Source: Zhengitettix transpicula (Eukaryota > Arthropoda > Insecta > Orthoptera > Tetrigidae). Taken from it: DNA of 64,000 nucleotides. Within the stretch, counting starts at the first letter, position 1, and each line of letters opens with the position of its first letter. Shown one piece after another: positions 24,411 to 36,995 of the stretch. The position numbers and the translations under genes are program-made. Location of the stretch: positions 7,642,001 through 7,706,000 of the forward strand of contig CM073590.1 of the NCBI GenBank assembly GCA_037074705.1, read 5' to 3'. A model generated the notes under the pieces. It did not search any database. It was given only the letters and a program-made list of their open reading frames with translations, and was not told the origin of the DNA.

Positions 24411-27400
24411 GTATCTGATTCCGTACATTTAAATACTTGAATTAGTGGCGATTGTAAACTTTCAAGTTAACTTTCAGACATAAGCAATTTCTAAGCCTCA
24501 TTGTCTCTTAATCAGCCAAAAATTGTCTCTCCATGATACATTAAACAGTACATTTTATTTAAGTAAATGCATACCAGATATCTAAAAAATTCAATGATAT
24601 AAAAAAAACTAGTTTACTTTCCTTATTTCCATTCTGTTTTTTATGCATTTTTGTTATATTCTGGAGAAATTCAACTGGCAAAGACAAGATAATTTGAAAA
24701 TTTGTAATTAGGGCAGGAAATGAGAATGATTTTTTGGTTACTAAAAATATAAATGATAACAGTTGGACTATTTCATTTTACACTGTACTATTACTGAAAA
24801 AATATTCAGAATTAAGGAAATATTCCTTCAGTATTGTATTTTTCGCCGCAGAGATGGAATAAAAATCCTATAAAAAATTAATATAAATCAATAATTGAAT
24901 TTTATTATAAAACGTCTGTGTTAAAAGTGTACTAATTAGTTAAATAATTAAACAAATAACAGAAAAAGTATTAAATAAATTATAACGTTTCTGAAATTCT
25001 TTTTGCTTTTGTAAGGTGATTCACCAAAAAGCGCAAGACATAAAGAACGACACGCCACACAAACAAATGACGAAATCAAAATATTTTTTTACTCTTGAGT
25101 AATTGTTGTAGATCACCTGACGAAAGAAAAGAGAATTGCAGAAACGGTAAGAGTAATTTATTTCACACTTAATTTTATCGGTTATTTGGCTATTTATATA
25201 TATAATTATATTAAACATCATTAGTGTTATTTATGATTACAAATAGGTACTTATTTAGAAGTTTATTTTATGTTGAAGTCAGGAATATCATGTGTTATAT
25301 ATATATATATATATACAAGAATTTTAATAATTGTCAATAGCACGGAATGGTGTGTAGTATACGGGAATTGCTTTGTTTAAAAAATGTTTCCAAAAAGGAA
25401 ACAGTTATCTAATAACCAAAGTCAATGTAAACCCGAGCAACCTTACTTCATTTCTTATTCCATTCAGTAAAATAATTTATAGATGAATCTGAGACGTAGA
25501 ATTTAGTTAAAATGTAAACAGGCAGCATGAAAATTAATTAATTAAAGCTTTTCCATTGTAAATTGAAAATAAATTATTCGCGGTTGAGAATCAGGATCAT
25601 ATTTCTCGAAATTGACGTTTTTGCGGTAATTCTCTACCGCTTTCTTCAGAATATATGAAAATTAATCATCATAACCACGTTTGTTACAAATATTATGTGA
25701 CTGTAAATAGCCAACAGGAGCTGTTCTTCTATCTTAGCTTATGTTTTGGCATATTGATAGTTAAAAAATCTATTATTGTAAATAACGAGCATGCAATATG
25801 AATAGCATAAATGAATGAATTTGTAAAACTTATTGCTTGTATGAAATTACGTACACATTAAAAAAAATATACTCCCTTACACATAAATTTGTCTTCCATA
25901 CAGGATCTATGGAACATGACTTATTATTATTATTACCTTCTGTTTTTACATCGGACGGAGCCCTGTAAACTTAAATCCAGGAATTTTAGGATCCGATCAT
26001 CAATTTACAGTAAATATTTGTTAATTATTTCACACCGTTAATAATTGAAATATTCAATTTGAAAAAGCGTGCCATCAGAATACGTCCTAATACGGATAAT
26101 AAATCCAGTTGTAAACTGTTTTTCTAAATTCTGCAAATATTAAGTCTTCCCAGCGTGTTTATTCACGAAATTTTAAAGTTTTTTAAGCGTAACATGAATA
26201 TTTTTCAAAGGAATGGCGTGCCTGCGATTACGAGACTAGAAATCAAAGATCGGACAAGCATGGCCGTGCTCTCTACCCCAGAAGTATTCACTCGGGGATA
26301 GTTTTATACAATAGTCTTTCTTCTGATGTTAATAATAATAATAACTACAAAAGATTTTTGGTATTCAATGTGAAAATATTATACTGAAAGCCGCGTTTTA
26401 CTCAGTACAGGAGTACAGTTTTTCCCCTAATAATTAATTTTTTTAATCTGCAAAAGTGTTCAATGTGTTCCTAATAAAACCACTTATTTCATAACTTTAT
26501 TATTTTCTTTTGGCCTTTTCTCCTCTTTTGTTTGTTTGTTTCATGTACGGCCTGGAGTTTTCAGATTCTTCTTCGCTTGTTTCGTGAAGTAACTTGTCCT
26601 TCGTTTGTGTTTCCTCCTAGTTAGTGTGTCAAGCTTTGTGTTTATTTTTGTGTGATGTGTAAATTCTATATTTTATTATAGTTCATTCTCGAATCATTAA
26701 TTATTTACCAGTACATATTGAATATTTTTATTAGAACTGTAAATATTATATTATACCCTTAGTATAGTTAAATAATTATTATTTTTGTTATTAATCATAT
26801 TATTTTACTTATATTGAAGAGGGAAATTTGTGTTCTCGAATTTTAGTATTTTTTTATGTTCACTTCTAATTATTTATAATTGTAGCATTCAATTCTTATA
26901 TTGTAATTTTTATGTATTGACGTATCCAATTTCCTAATGGAATAAAATAAATCAAATCAAGTACCAAAGTCAGGAATTAATTTTTATGTTTACTTTTATT
27001 TAGTATTTTTTTGTATAAAAAATAAATTATATTTAATCTCGTTTCTTTCAAGTAATTTGATACATTTTTATTTTGTAAAACAGAATTTCACAGTGAATTG
27101 ATTAGAAATATGATGAATGGGTATTAACCGTATAATTTAAAATGAACTCAATAATACTTCGCAATATAAGCGTAACTGATATTAGTTAACTTTAATCGTA
27201 TTTTACGTAAAATGGAACCTGAATTGTAGTTACAGTAATAATGATCTTCTGATACACAACCTCACTCGCATAATTCTGTAAAACTGCTTCCAAATTTAAA
27301 TAAGTAATTGTTTTATTTTATAATGAAAATTACGTCACGTAATTGTCCCTAGGAGGAAATATTACGAGTTTTCACACAGGTAGCATTATATATACATATG

Positions 27401-27430
27401 CGTGTAACCATAAAAAATTTGTATTCTTTT
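24411..27430. other. AT-rich stretch without genes
   Basis: Nothing recognised apart from a (TA)10 tract at 25296-25315. The minus-strand ORF at 25021-25221 is unassigned and looks random. Confidence 0.55.
25296..25315. repeat. (TA)10 microsatellite
   Basis: A 20-bp uninterrupted TA tract. Confidence 0.93.
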
Positions 27431-27645
27431 AAGTGTGAGGAAAATCAAAAAAGGAAACGTCTCCCTTTCCCCGGTAACCTGTTTTTCTACGGCCGGCGCC
27501 CAAAGCAGTGGCGCCGGCGAGACTGCTGCTTTTCGATGCGGCTGTTGCTGGTCATCAACCTCTACCACTAAAAATGTAGCACATGCAATTTCTGAACGTA
27601 TTTTCCTATATTTTTCGAAGGTAAAATTCCAGGTCCGATAGAGAT
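27431..27645. other. GC-rich island with strong hairpin
   Basis: 27492-27500 (GCCGGCGCC) and 27510-27518 (GGCGCCGGC) form a perfect 9-bp all-GC stem with a 9-base loop. The island lies in two overlapping ORFs on opposite strands (27386-27568 minus, 27435-27641 plus), neither with a family match. Confidence 0.5.
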
Positions 27646-28472
27646 ATTTTCAATCCTCATTCTTTAATTCATATCCAAACTCTTCAGTGTGTGTCTCAGA
27701 TTGGAAGAATTTCTTCTGCAGTTGAAAATTATGTGTTTGAATAACGGAGTAAGAATTCCAGTTCAACTCATAATTTTCTTAACATAGCAAGTTGTGTTAA
27801 TTAATTAATGTGCCAAATAAATTGCCGAGACTGGAAGAAGTTATACAGATAAATATGTCGTATCGTCCTAAGGCTCCGACTTTATAAACGTGACAATACA
27901 TCTTATTAAAATAATTTGCTTTCAGATCTGTAATAGTTCTTAAATATGAACCAAATAGGATTTTAAAGACTTTAAAAGTTTTCAACACAATAATTAATGA
28001 AGATAACTAACTTCATAAAATGTTAGAAGCATTACATATTTAAGATCTTGATATGCTTAATTTATTCCTATTATCCTCCCTGTTTGTTTAATTTGGCATA
28101 AAATATATTAACTCTTATTATACGTATATTTATATTTTACGTTTCACTTCTTCCGATACTTATTAACGGAAAATGAATTCTGTATTGTCCAATTAATATT
28201 ACCACTTGGGTTAAATGCGCAGCGTATCGGCAGAGTTTATCTAGCAGGAGTGCGTAAATTAAGATAATTCACGGCATTTAATCACGCAGGTTCTGTATGC
28301 TCGCGTTTGTGGCAGCTGTTAAACTTTCATAGCCTATTCTCGGTGCCTATGAGCTGTTAAATGGGTCGTGGTGTTTTAATCATACTCGGGTACTCCTCGT
28401 TCACTTCGACATTCCTAAGGAAACACAAATGTAAATATTTAGATTGTGTAAATTTACTTGATAATTTTTTTA
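27646..28472. other. no gene recognised
   Basis: AT-rich to about 28190, then slightly GC-richer. No motifs found. Confidence 0.5.
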
Positions 28473-28903
28473 GGGTAATCCACATAGTGGCAACTCCCTT
28501 TTAATAGCATAGGAAGGGATTTGAAAGGGGAAACGCGGAAGGGTAGAGGAAGGTAGCCAAGGGCTAACTAGGGCCCCAGGGCTATAGTTTAAGGATCCTA
28601 CCCGGCATTCGCCTAAAAGTAATGCAGGGAAAACCCTACAAAAACCTACATCAGGTAGGTCGGGCATTGGCTACTTGTCCCACGCCCTTCCGATGCTGTG
28701 GGGACGCAGCATTCCCTCCTCCGTACTTCGACCAGTTTAGGAGGCAGCTGGCCGACTGTTCCAATGGGAACAGAGAACAACTCTTACCGTATGCCCAAGG
28801 TCTGTGACCCCGGAACATACACCTCTCAAAACAGGCCGAGGTGCCTCGGCTTGTGGGAACCTTAGTTCAAAAACGGAGAGAGGAAAAGGCATTCCTACAG
28901 GTA
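28473..28903 (+). repeat. dispersed repeat family X, copy 2
   Basis: Fullest copy. It opens GGGTAATCCACATAGTGGCA after a T-run and includes CGACCAGTTTAGGAGGCAGCT and GACCCCGGAACATACACC. It ends around a short hairpin (CCGAGGTGCCTCGG) and CTTGTGGGAACCTTAGTTCA. It is very similar to copy 3 from about 28700 onward. No shared reading frame and no poly(A) or terminal inverted repeat is seen, so the class is unknown. ORFs at 28470-28667 (minus) and 28622-28807 (plus) lie inside it. Confidence 0.88.
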
Positions 28904-30689
28904 GCACGTTGAACTTGATAATGAAAAATGTCTGACATTTATAATAACACGAAAAAAATTGTCACCTACGATTTTAATTTGGTTTGCAACTGCGAAGGCA
29001 ACAAAACCTTGCCGCTAAAGATTTTTGAATGATTTACCTACAAAATTATTAAACCTGTATTGGTCGAAACGCCGTTTATTTAATTTTTTGTTAATGAACT
29101 TTATTTTTTGAATCAAGGCCGTATATTTAATTATAAATATCCATGAAATTTAATGGGAAAAACATTTAGGTTAATTCACAGCTACTAAATTCAGATAAAA
29201 GTTATAACAGGTTTTATTTGCATAACACTTATTTATTATTAAATGAAATGAAGATAAATTCTATAAGAAGTTATTAAAAACGTAGACAAAAATTATTATT
29301 CTCTTCTTTGCATATGTAATTTATAATCAGTATTCCCCCAGGAACAAAATATACATTTTATTCTCCTCATTGAAATGTAAAACAAGTAAACACATTGATT
29401 TAAAAAATATTCCTGCTTAATTTTAAATGCAACCCTGCTGTCGATATTTTTAGCTTTTGTTCACTTTGTTCACAGATAATAAACCATTCACTTTTAGAGC
29501 ATACAATCCCTCCATGATTGGTGAAACAATTCAAATCTCATAATAATGTTTTTCAATCTTTGTCTGTGCAGATAAATGGTTGCTCACGCCAAGCTGCTGA
29601 TCATATTAAATGTTATGAGTTAAAAGCGACTCAACAATAAATAACATTCATCTCATTTAATGGCTACGGCCTCAATAATGTTTAAATCGAGAAATGAATA
29701 TGTTCACTCAAATATGATAAAGAATAATTATTATTTTAATTACTCCATAATTTTTATATCAGTCGGACGATTTATTCTGTCACATAAACTTTACAACAAA
29801 ACAATTTTTGTTAAATTTTAATAATGAAATCATACAATTTAATTTCATATATAATCTAATTTTTACCTAAAATTATTACTTTTATTATGTATAGTGTCAA
29901 ATATATACTTACATATGTTATATTATACGTTTACATTATATGAATTTACCCAATTGTTTTACAAAATGACGTTGACGACGGCAATGCCGAGAGATTCTTC
30001 AAAAACGTAAATGAAACATAAATTAGAACTTTTATCCTGTGACTGATATAAAAGTATGAGGCAATCTATTAACAATAATATTATAAACATCATTCTCAAT
30101 AATTTAACAGTGGTAAGAATTTAAATAGTGTACGTAGCTCAGATGAAACAGCTTGCAATAATTATTGTAAAATATATGTTTTATGATAGTGTATACATTA
30201 ACCACACTCTGGAGACAGACTTATGCGATCTGAGATTTTAATTCACACGAACACGGAAATATAAGTCGAATAGTTTACAGATACAATTTCAATAAGTAAA
30301 TAATATGGAATATGTAGGGAACGTCTTCATTTTGGGCCATAGATATTTTTTGAAAAAAGCAAACTTTTCCGTGGGACCATTATTATTTTTATTTTTAATT
30401 GACATCAACGTGTCAAGAAATTTTTCATTGTCGTTCAGAAAACAAGCAAAAACATAGTTTGTTTGCAGAAAGTCGTTATGTACTGTAATAAATAACAAAA
30501 TATTATTAATTAAATGAATTGATTTAAACAAAGATAATTTCCATGAATTTAACTCATTAGTTCGTTTATGAAACAATTATATTTATTTTTTATTTATAGT
30601 GAAGGATTTCAAAATAATTACGACCTTCTTTGAACTTTACAAGACAATTTACTTTTATTCAGTTGAAATTTACAATATTTTTATGAGAT
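28904..30689. other. AT-rich stretch without genes
   Basis: No gene or repeat recognised. The 95-codon minus-strand frame at 30289-30576 is Asn/Lys/Phe-rich and has no family resemblance. Confidence 0.55.
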
Positions 30690-31395
30690 TAATTACAATT
30701 AACGTTTTTCAATGTTTATAGATTTTACAACTCTTTTCTCAGGGTCAGGTCTGGGCCTTCAAAGTAAAGAAACAAACTTTATATTCACGTTAACAATCAA
30801 ATTCCTTTATAAACTAAGAAGTTGAACAATCAAACAAAACGAGAAAGCGAAATCTGAATAATTACCTTTAATTATCGTTTACAAAACTTGATTAAATTTG
30901 TTTGTACTTACAACACATTGGCTGGTACCAGACTTAACTCTCTTGGGCTAGGGCTCACCTCACAATTCACACTAAAAGGCCATGGAATCACTGAATTTAC
31001 ACTTGATTAAACAAAAACACGGTCGTAACTTTCGAGTCTCTCCTCTGTGAACTGGAAACCGCTGCTCCTTCCAGATTATTAGTTGGACAGATTGTTACAA
31101 AATTGTCTCTCTGTGGAATTGGCGGCGGTCACCGTACGTATAGAAATTTTATTGTGGCTCTATTTATTAAATTACTCCTTGCACTTTTCCGATGGATATC
31201 ACTGTCCAAAGCTTTATACTCAAATTCTAAAACTTATAACCTTTTTGGCCAGATCTATATGACTGTCCCGCTGTTCGTTGTCCGCCTCTCAATTTCCGAC
31301 TTCCACACCCGACTTCAACCACAGCCGGATTGCGGCTGAACAAAGCTCGTCTATCCAATTATTAAAATCATTAATGGCCTCTAATTAGTATTACA
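30690..31395 (+). repeat. dispersed repeat family Y, copy 1
   Basis: Aligns along its length with 39715-40457 in the same orientation. Shared landmarks are CTTTAA.TATCGTTTACAAA, the ACACTTGATT...ACACGGTCGTA block, and a common right end CCAATTATTAAAATCATTA...GGCCTCTAATTAGTATTACA. The repeat reads TGTAAT... from its right end on the minus strand, which suggests a solo LTR of an unnamed element, but its left boundary is unclear. The plus-strand ORF at 31103-31339 is not conserved in copy 2. Confidence 0.75.
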
Positions 31396-31444
31396 GTACT
31401 TATATGCATGGAACAAGGTACAAACACTGGATTAAAAATATAAT

Positions 31445-31538
31445 TCATTTGTTGTATCTAAATCTTTCAGATTTAGAGCAAGAGATTTTGTAAACTACAC
31501 AATGTTTGCTGTAGGTGTCAATTGGGTCCTTGTGGGCT
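31445..31538 (-). pseudogene. Penelope-like element fragment, inverted partner
   Basis: On the minus strand this short stretch reads AHKDPIDTYSKHCVVYKISC. That matches the start of the GIY-YIG endonuclease region of Penelope-like retroelements and the same region of the copy that begins at 31617 on the plus strand. Both read KIS in the same context, and the DNA shares a 26-bp inverted block around AAAATCTCTT(G/A)CTCT. A stop follows at 31445. Head-to-head arrangement of partial copies is well known for this retroelement class. Confidence 0.65.
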
Positions 31539-31616
31539 TTAATCAAGTCGGAAAGAGTATTATCAGATCTGTAAATGATGGATTTTGGATATTCTTTTAA
31601 AAAAATTTAATTTATC

Positions 31617-32042
31617 AAACATTCTATAGTTTGCAAAATCTCTTACTCTAATTGTAATTCTGGCAACATAGGGCAAACAAAACGTTCCCTTTATACCCAT
31701 ATAAAGGAACATATATCTAATATAAAACTTCCCAACTATAAACATACCAATTCGAAACATACATTTGATTGGAAAAATGCCAAGATTTTAGACATTGACA
31801 CCAGGTACAATTCCAGACTCATTTTAGAGATGCTTCACATTAAATCAAACATCACAAAAATTAATATACAAACAGACACTATGAAACTCAACAATTGCTA
31901 CGATCCCTTATTATTACGATTAACCTTCTACTTTCTCAATGTCGTTGTTCCCTTATTGTTACGCCAACCCTTCTTCTCTCCCATTGTCGCTGCGTTTTCG
32001 TCGCTTTTGAGTTTTGTCAACAGACGATCTATTATTCGGTAA
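31617..32042 (+). pseudogene. Penelope-like element 3' end with decayed GIY-YIG domain
   Basis: An open frame without its own start codon runs from about 31611 to 32042. The first motif, usually GIYK, reads HSIVCKISYSNC. The second, usually YIGQT, reads NIGQTKRSLYTHIKEH, so the Tyr is replaced by Asn. Further on it reads HTFDWKNAKILDIDTRYNSR and LILEMLHIKSN, conserved parts of the C-terminal region of Penelope-like retroelement proteins, which join a reverse transcriptase to a GIY-YIG endonuclease. No RT precedes it: a stop lies at 31608 and an inverted fragment at 31445-31538. The last 40 residues (from about 31920) may be past the original end. The 70-codon frame starting at Met 31830 is only its tail. 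Confidence 0.8.
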
Positions 32043-34845
32043 TGTTTCTGTTCTCAAAAATTTGCGATAATATTATTTGGCGATGAGGCTTCTGATTGGG
32101 ACAGTGAGGAGAACATCTTTGGAACAGTATGGTGATGTTGATCCAACCTTGTCCGGTGTTTTTTAGTGTGTTAGAAATTTTGTTTAACCCACAGGTGGCA
32201 GGGCTACATCGCTGTTGGGCGACGCTGACTGAGAAGTATTTTGTTGAGTTGATAAAATGCGGGGGCGGCGCTTGGACGGCACGGGGATGGCCGTCTTCCT
32301 TCATCGCTGATGGGCGCCTTTGAGTGAGCAATTTTCCACTTGGCTTTGCAGAGGTGGCGGTCTGAGCTAGGAACGCCTGCTTTATCTAACGATACTCGGT
32401 TTTCTTTAACAATATTAAACTTCATTACACAACACTGTTGTGGTGGAAGGGTTGAAGGAGTTTTGCTATTTGAAGAATATGATTACTAATAATGGAACAA
32501 ACTAAGAAGGAACAAAAAGCGGAATAGCAGGGCCGTTTTGGTCACTCACATAAACATTGGATTGAGAAAATAGTTTCACAAATAATTTGTGCCGAGTACG
32601 AAAAAGTTCTTGACATAATTTGTGTGGGGTACAGGACCGAGTGGATGTGGAACATCGACAATATGAAGAATGGAAGCTTTTAAATGTGATTCAATACAAA
32701 ATTGTTGAAGAACAAACAAACTGATAAAGTTAGAATTGAAAACGTTTAGGAACATGTAGCAAGAAAACGTGCCACATGGTTGAGGCATATTTTGATACAC
32801 CAGAATATGGTAGAATTGTTCATGTAAGGTATAGTTGAGAACAAGAATAAAATGGGCAGGCAGTAATTACGAAGTTTGGATTAAGTAATTAAGGATGCCG
32901 AATGTAGGTAATACTGTGATTTAAAACGGATAAAGGTGAAAATCATCATTGAATCCCGGATCAGAAAAAATAATATCGTTACAAATATTTCTTTGTATTA
33001 ATAGTTTGAGTGGGTTTAATATCCCTTTCTATCAGTGTTATGGTGAGTACTGAACTGGGACCAAGATATTGAAACAATTTCATATATAGTTTATGATTTC
33101 AAAAACCTAATAATTAACAAAACGGCAAAATCTAATATGTTGTCAATGCAAAATATTGTGTGTTAGTTCACTTAAATTTAGGCTTTATTAATGCATGAAT
33201 TTATTGAAGTGTATCAGCTTTTGCGTTTTGCGTTTTTGTCGTCCCGCGATGTATCGTCACGCAAATCTCTCTCACAGTACAGAAGCAAACACGTAAAATC
33301 ATCTTTACAGTTAATATAGCGAAGAAAAAGACGATTCATTTTCAATATTTCCTAAAAGAATTCAAATATTGACTGCATAATACTAAAGACACCGAAACTC
33401 TTAAACTTGCCATAGAAACAGTGAATATTTGGAAAAATCTGTACATATTCAAGAAATGAATAATCACTACTTGATATAAAATTGAGTTTAAGAAATGTTC
33501 ATTTTGTTAGCAGACAGTTTCCTATGCTTGACGATGTCTGTTAGATTTCTGTAGAATATTTGTTACTGAATGTACTTAAGCTATGAGGATGAAAACGGCA
33601 GAAGCCACACCACATACGTCAGTCTAGCTAGGTGTGAATTTCTCCCTGTGATATGACCGGTCAGAGTTAAGCTTTGGAATGCTGCGAGATCTCCACTGAC
33701 CTGTCTGCCAACTCAAATTCCTCTAGTAAATCTGTCCACTAAGCTCGCTGACTGTCCGAAGACCTTCTACAAATCCAGCTAGATACAACACGTGATAAAT
33801 TTTGTTTAAATAAAATGTAGTTACATAATAAACTGAACGATCACTTAATTTGAAATCAGAACTATAGTGTGTAAAATTAAACAATCACTCGACCATTATA
33901 CCAAACATCTTAAAAATAGTTTATACAACGCCTTTTCTGTACATTATTATTTTATTATTAAATTAAAATAATGTTTAAATTTCTTATTTAATTTTAAACA
34001 TTATATTGATTTATATTTTATTATTCGTTACAATATTTAAGATACAAGAATATTGTTGTACTTTCTATTCGATAATTTTTTTAAACAGAAAAATGTTATA
34101 AAAATTTATGAATCGAAATATTATATTGTATGCTCTTTACAACACTTACGACAAAGAATATTGTTGTTATATTTTTACATATATTTTATTTTTATATTTT
34201 TAAATGAATTTGTAATTTCAAATGCTGTATTGCTATCTTCAGCTCACGGAATTTTTACATGATTAAGCTCAATAATCTTGCTATGTATAAATAATAAATA
34301 TTAGAAATCATATACATGCGTTTAATGAAGGAGGAATATTTAACATTCTGTTACTGTAAAAACGTAATATAAACAACCTGATGCAAGTACAAAAAAGTAC
34401 AGCAAAATCTTTGAACTAATTATTTTAAAAGTCCATTTGCATGGTCGTATAATTTATCTTCTTAATAAGAAACATACGTAAAGTAAAATATAAATTAAAT
34501 TTTTAAAAGTTATGTATTTATAGAATTAATATTATAAATGTTGACTGCAGTTATCTTAAATTATTTGGCGTGTATATTTTTAACACTTAAATTCAGTTTT
34601 TGTGGTGCGCTTTTTAAATTAAATTATTTTAATAATTATTTCAGGCATTATTATTTTTAAATTACTGTATAAATTTTATAATTAACTGTTACACATATTC
34701 GCTACATAAAACATTCATTGCTGAAGGCATAATTGGGCCCAATGTGGTCTAATAAGTGCCACCTGATAGATCCACTACGACTCGTATGTTTCTATAGTTA
34801 ACTGAACTGTCACAAACTAATTATTATTGAACGAAATAAAGGAAA
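32043..34845. other. no gene recognised
   Basis: 32090-32420 is GC-richer with overlapping ORFs on both strands (32129-32323 plus; 32032-32331 and 32204-32425 minus) and no family match; it may be an unnamed repeat. The remainder is AT-rich and empty. Confidence 0.5.
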
Positions 34846-34935
34846 ATCTCGATAGTACCAGGAATCGAAACCAGAACCTCCGTTAAGTTACTAGTTGCTC
34901 TATGCACTGAGCTGCCACTGTCGACTATCGGTCAC
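34846..34935 (-). mobile_element. tRNA-derived SINE, minus strand
   Basis: Read on the minus strand it has an A-box GGCAGCTCAGTGCATAGAGC and a B-box GGTTTCGATTCCTGGTAC about 45 bp apart. The tRNA-like fold is incomplete (extra bases between the boxes), so a SINE head is more likely than a tRNA gene. Confidence 0.65.
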
Positions 34936-35293
34936 ATCTTCGATTTCTCTATCCGTTGTATAGACCTGAACACAGACTAACTTAAGTGAGTGCATAATTG
35001 TAAATAGAGTTACGAAGATATTCAAATACAGAATTATTTAATTGCATTGGGCAGTCAACAAAAATTAGGAAAATTAATTCTATTACGCATGTATACCTTT
35101 TCTACTTCATACTAGTAAAGATTAACTATCTTTAAATGACTTATTACATTTCTGCGCACTTCCCTGTCATGTTTTACAGAATTAACTCAATTTTGGAAGG
35201 AGATATTAAACCACATAAATAGATTATTTAAAAATATAAAATTTGAACAGGCGTTTATGTTGTTATATTTTTTTTAGGGTAACAGGCTACATG
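34936..35293. other. no gene recognised
   Basis: AT-rich, ending in a T-run and AGGGTAACAGGCTACATGA directly before family X copy 3. Confidence 0.5.
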
Positions 35294-35702
35294 AGGGTAA
35301 TCCACATGGTGGCAACTCCCCTTTAATAGCATAGGAAGGGATCTGAAAGGGGGGATGCGGAAGGGTAGAAGAAGGTAGCCAATGGTTAATTAGGGTCCCC
35401 TGACTATAGTTTAAGGATCCTACCCAGCAATTCTCCTGAAAGTGATGCAGGGAAAACCCTAGAAAATCTGCATCAGGTAGCGAGAGAACAGTTTGCTATG
35501 GGGACGCAGCATTCCCTTCTCCGTACCTCGACCAGTTTAGGAGGCAGCTTGTCGACTGTTCCAATGGGAACAGCTAACAACTCTTACCGTATGCCCAAGG
35601 TCTGTGACCCCGGAACATACACCTCTCAAAACAGGCCGAGGTGCCTCGGCTTGTGGGAACCTTAGTTCATAAACGGAGAGGAAAAGGCATCCCCAAAGGT
35701 AG
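35294..35702 (+). repeat. dispersed repeat family X, copy 3
   Basis: Very similar to copy 2, but the segment with GTCGGGCAT...CCACGCCCTTCCG found in copies 1 and 2 is absent. It has GCGAGAGAACAGTTTGCTAT instead, where TTTGCT is shared with copy 1 only. The copies are therefore mosaics rather than simple descendants of one another. Right end is as in copy 2. Confidence 0.88.
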
Positions 35703-35730
35703 CCCCTTCGTGTCTCTCCATCAAGGTTCT

Positions 35731-35790
35731 GCCTGCGAGAGATTATCCCTCACAGGCACTGCCTGCGAGAGAATAGCCCTCGCAGACATG
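35731..35790. repeat. two tandem 30-bp units
   Basis: GCCTGCGAGAGATTATCCCT and its following 10 bp are repeated at once as GCCTGCGAGAGAATAGCCCT with its following 10 bp. Each unit is exactly 30 bp and can fold (TGCGAGAG against CCCTCGCA in the second). They lie inside the 109-codon ORF at 35641-35970, which I do not regard as a gene. Confidence 0.75.
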
Positions 35791-36889
35791 TTGTTATATA
35801 TCTTCACGAACTTCTTTATTAATTCCGTTTCCACACACCTGTGCGGGCTAGAGAGGATGTGTGGGTTTCAAGTGGCGACGCTAGCTACGTCCGCAGATAA
35901 TTGGCAGTGTGGTGATATGATGCTGCCTCGGTCCAAACTCCGTTGGAACCGGTTTTGGATGTGTTCCTGAACAGATCACGTGCCCTGGTCTGAAGATTTG
36001 ATTTGTTTCCGGCCTTCTGCAAGTGTATTTTGTTCTTGGGATGGGTCTTTTATCTCCTACGTCGGAGACACTCTTACTATTCAATCTTAATACAACCATC
36101 TTCTGGTGAGGGAGGCTCCTGCGTACTTTATACTCAGCCTACTTCTTTTTCTAATAAACGTTGTCTTTACTTCTTAGCGCTTTCTGTTTTACGTTCACGT
36201 CTCTGGACGGTACTTATATACGAAGAACCCCACGTTATCGACTTTCCTATTTTCCTTTCCTGAAGTCTTCGTTTCGACACTGAAAAAGATATGGAGCTTG
36301 ATTTTCCTCCGACCTGATCTTTCTCAGCCTGTTTATTTCCGCGACATTTATAAAGCTAAAATTCCTTACATCCTTATGATTTAAATCTCTAAATTTTAGC
36401 AGGGGAGCAATATTACATTTCCTTTACTATCCCACTGGAAATTGGGTACAGATAGTTCTATATTTACTAATGGAAGGAATTATCACCGTTAGTCTACATT
36501 TTCTGAATCAGACGAAAACTTCAGATAAAGCGTAGAAACCTATGTTCTCTTTACTAAATGAATATTATTGTGTCTTTTTTCACTATTTCGTACAACTATA
36601 ATCCGGGATGTGATTTGTAACTTTATCGTATTACTAAAATATCCTCAGATAAACTTTTGTCTATACTTAACAACTCGTAATGTTTGTTTATATGCGTGCG
36701 TGTCGGTTGTAAACGTATTAGTTTGGTGTACTTACAAGATACCCGCAAGAGTCAGGTCTAATTCTTGGTGCCAAAAGTGTTTCATACAAACATTGTTTGT
36801 GTGTGGTTCCTTCGGGAAGTTCCTGATGATTCCTAAAACTAAAATGAATTAAAGGATTACGATGGAAAAATTTCGACCGGACAGGGATA
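35791..36889. other. no gene recognised
   Basis: GC-richer to about 36260, which may be more of the element holding the tandem repeat, then AT-rich. ORFs at 36003-36263 and 36568-36852 (plus) and 35881-36099 (minus) have no family resemblance. Confidence 0.45.
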
Positions 36890-36995
36890 CGTACTGGTTG
36901 CGTTTTTCCAAGTGAGCCATCAGAGTCGTCTCCCCGTCAGGTGCAAGATTTCTCATCCATTGTATGAACTGAATAATGGCTCACCTACAATTTAC
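36890..36995 (-). mobile_element. inverted partial SINE copy
   Basis: Its reverse complement aligns with the region upstream of the SINE head at 37113. Both contain a CAATTTACTGAATCA block, CATCCATTGTATGA (CATACAATGGATG in the other copy) and GCACCTGAC. It faces away from the plus-strand copy, so the two form a broad palindrome at 36890-37110. A relative in the same orientation is found at 48893. Confidence 0.6.

Noticed and set aside
31563..31760. Minus-strand 65-codon ORF as a gene
   Set aside because: It is mostly antisense to the Penelope-like GIY-YIG frame on the plus strand.
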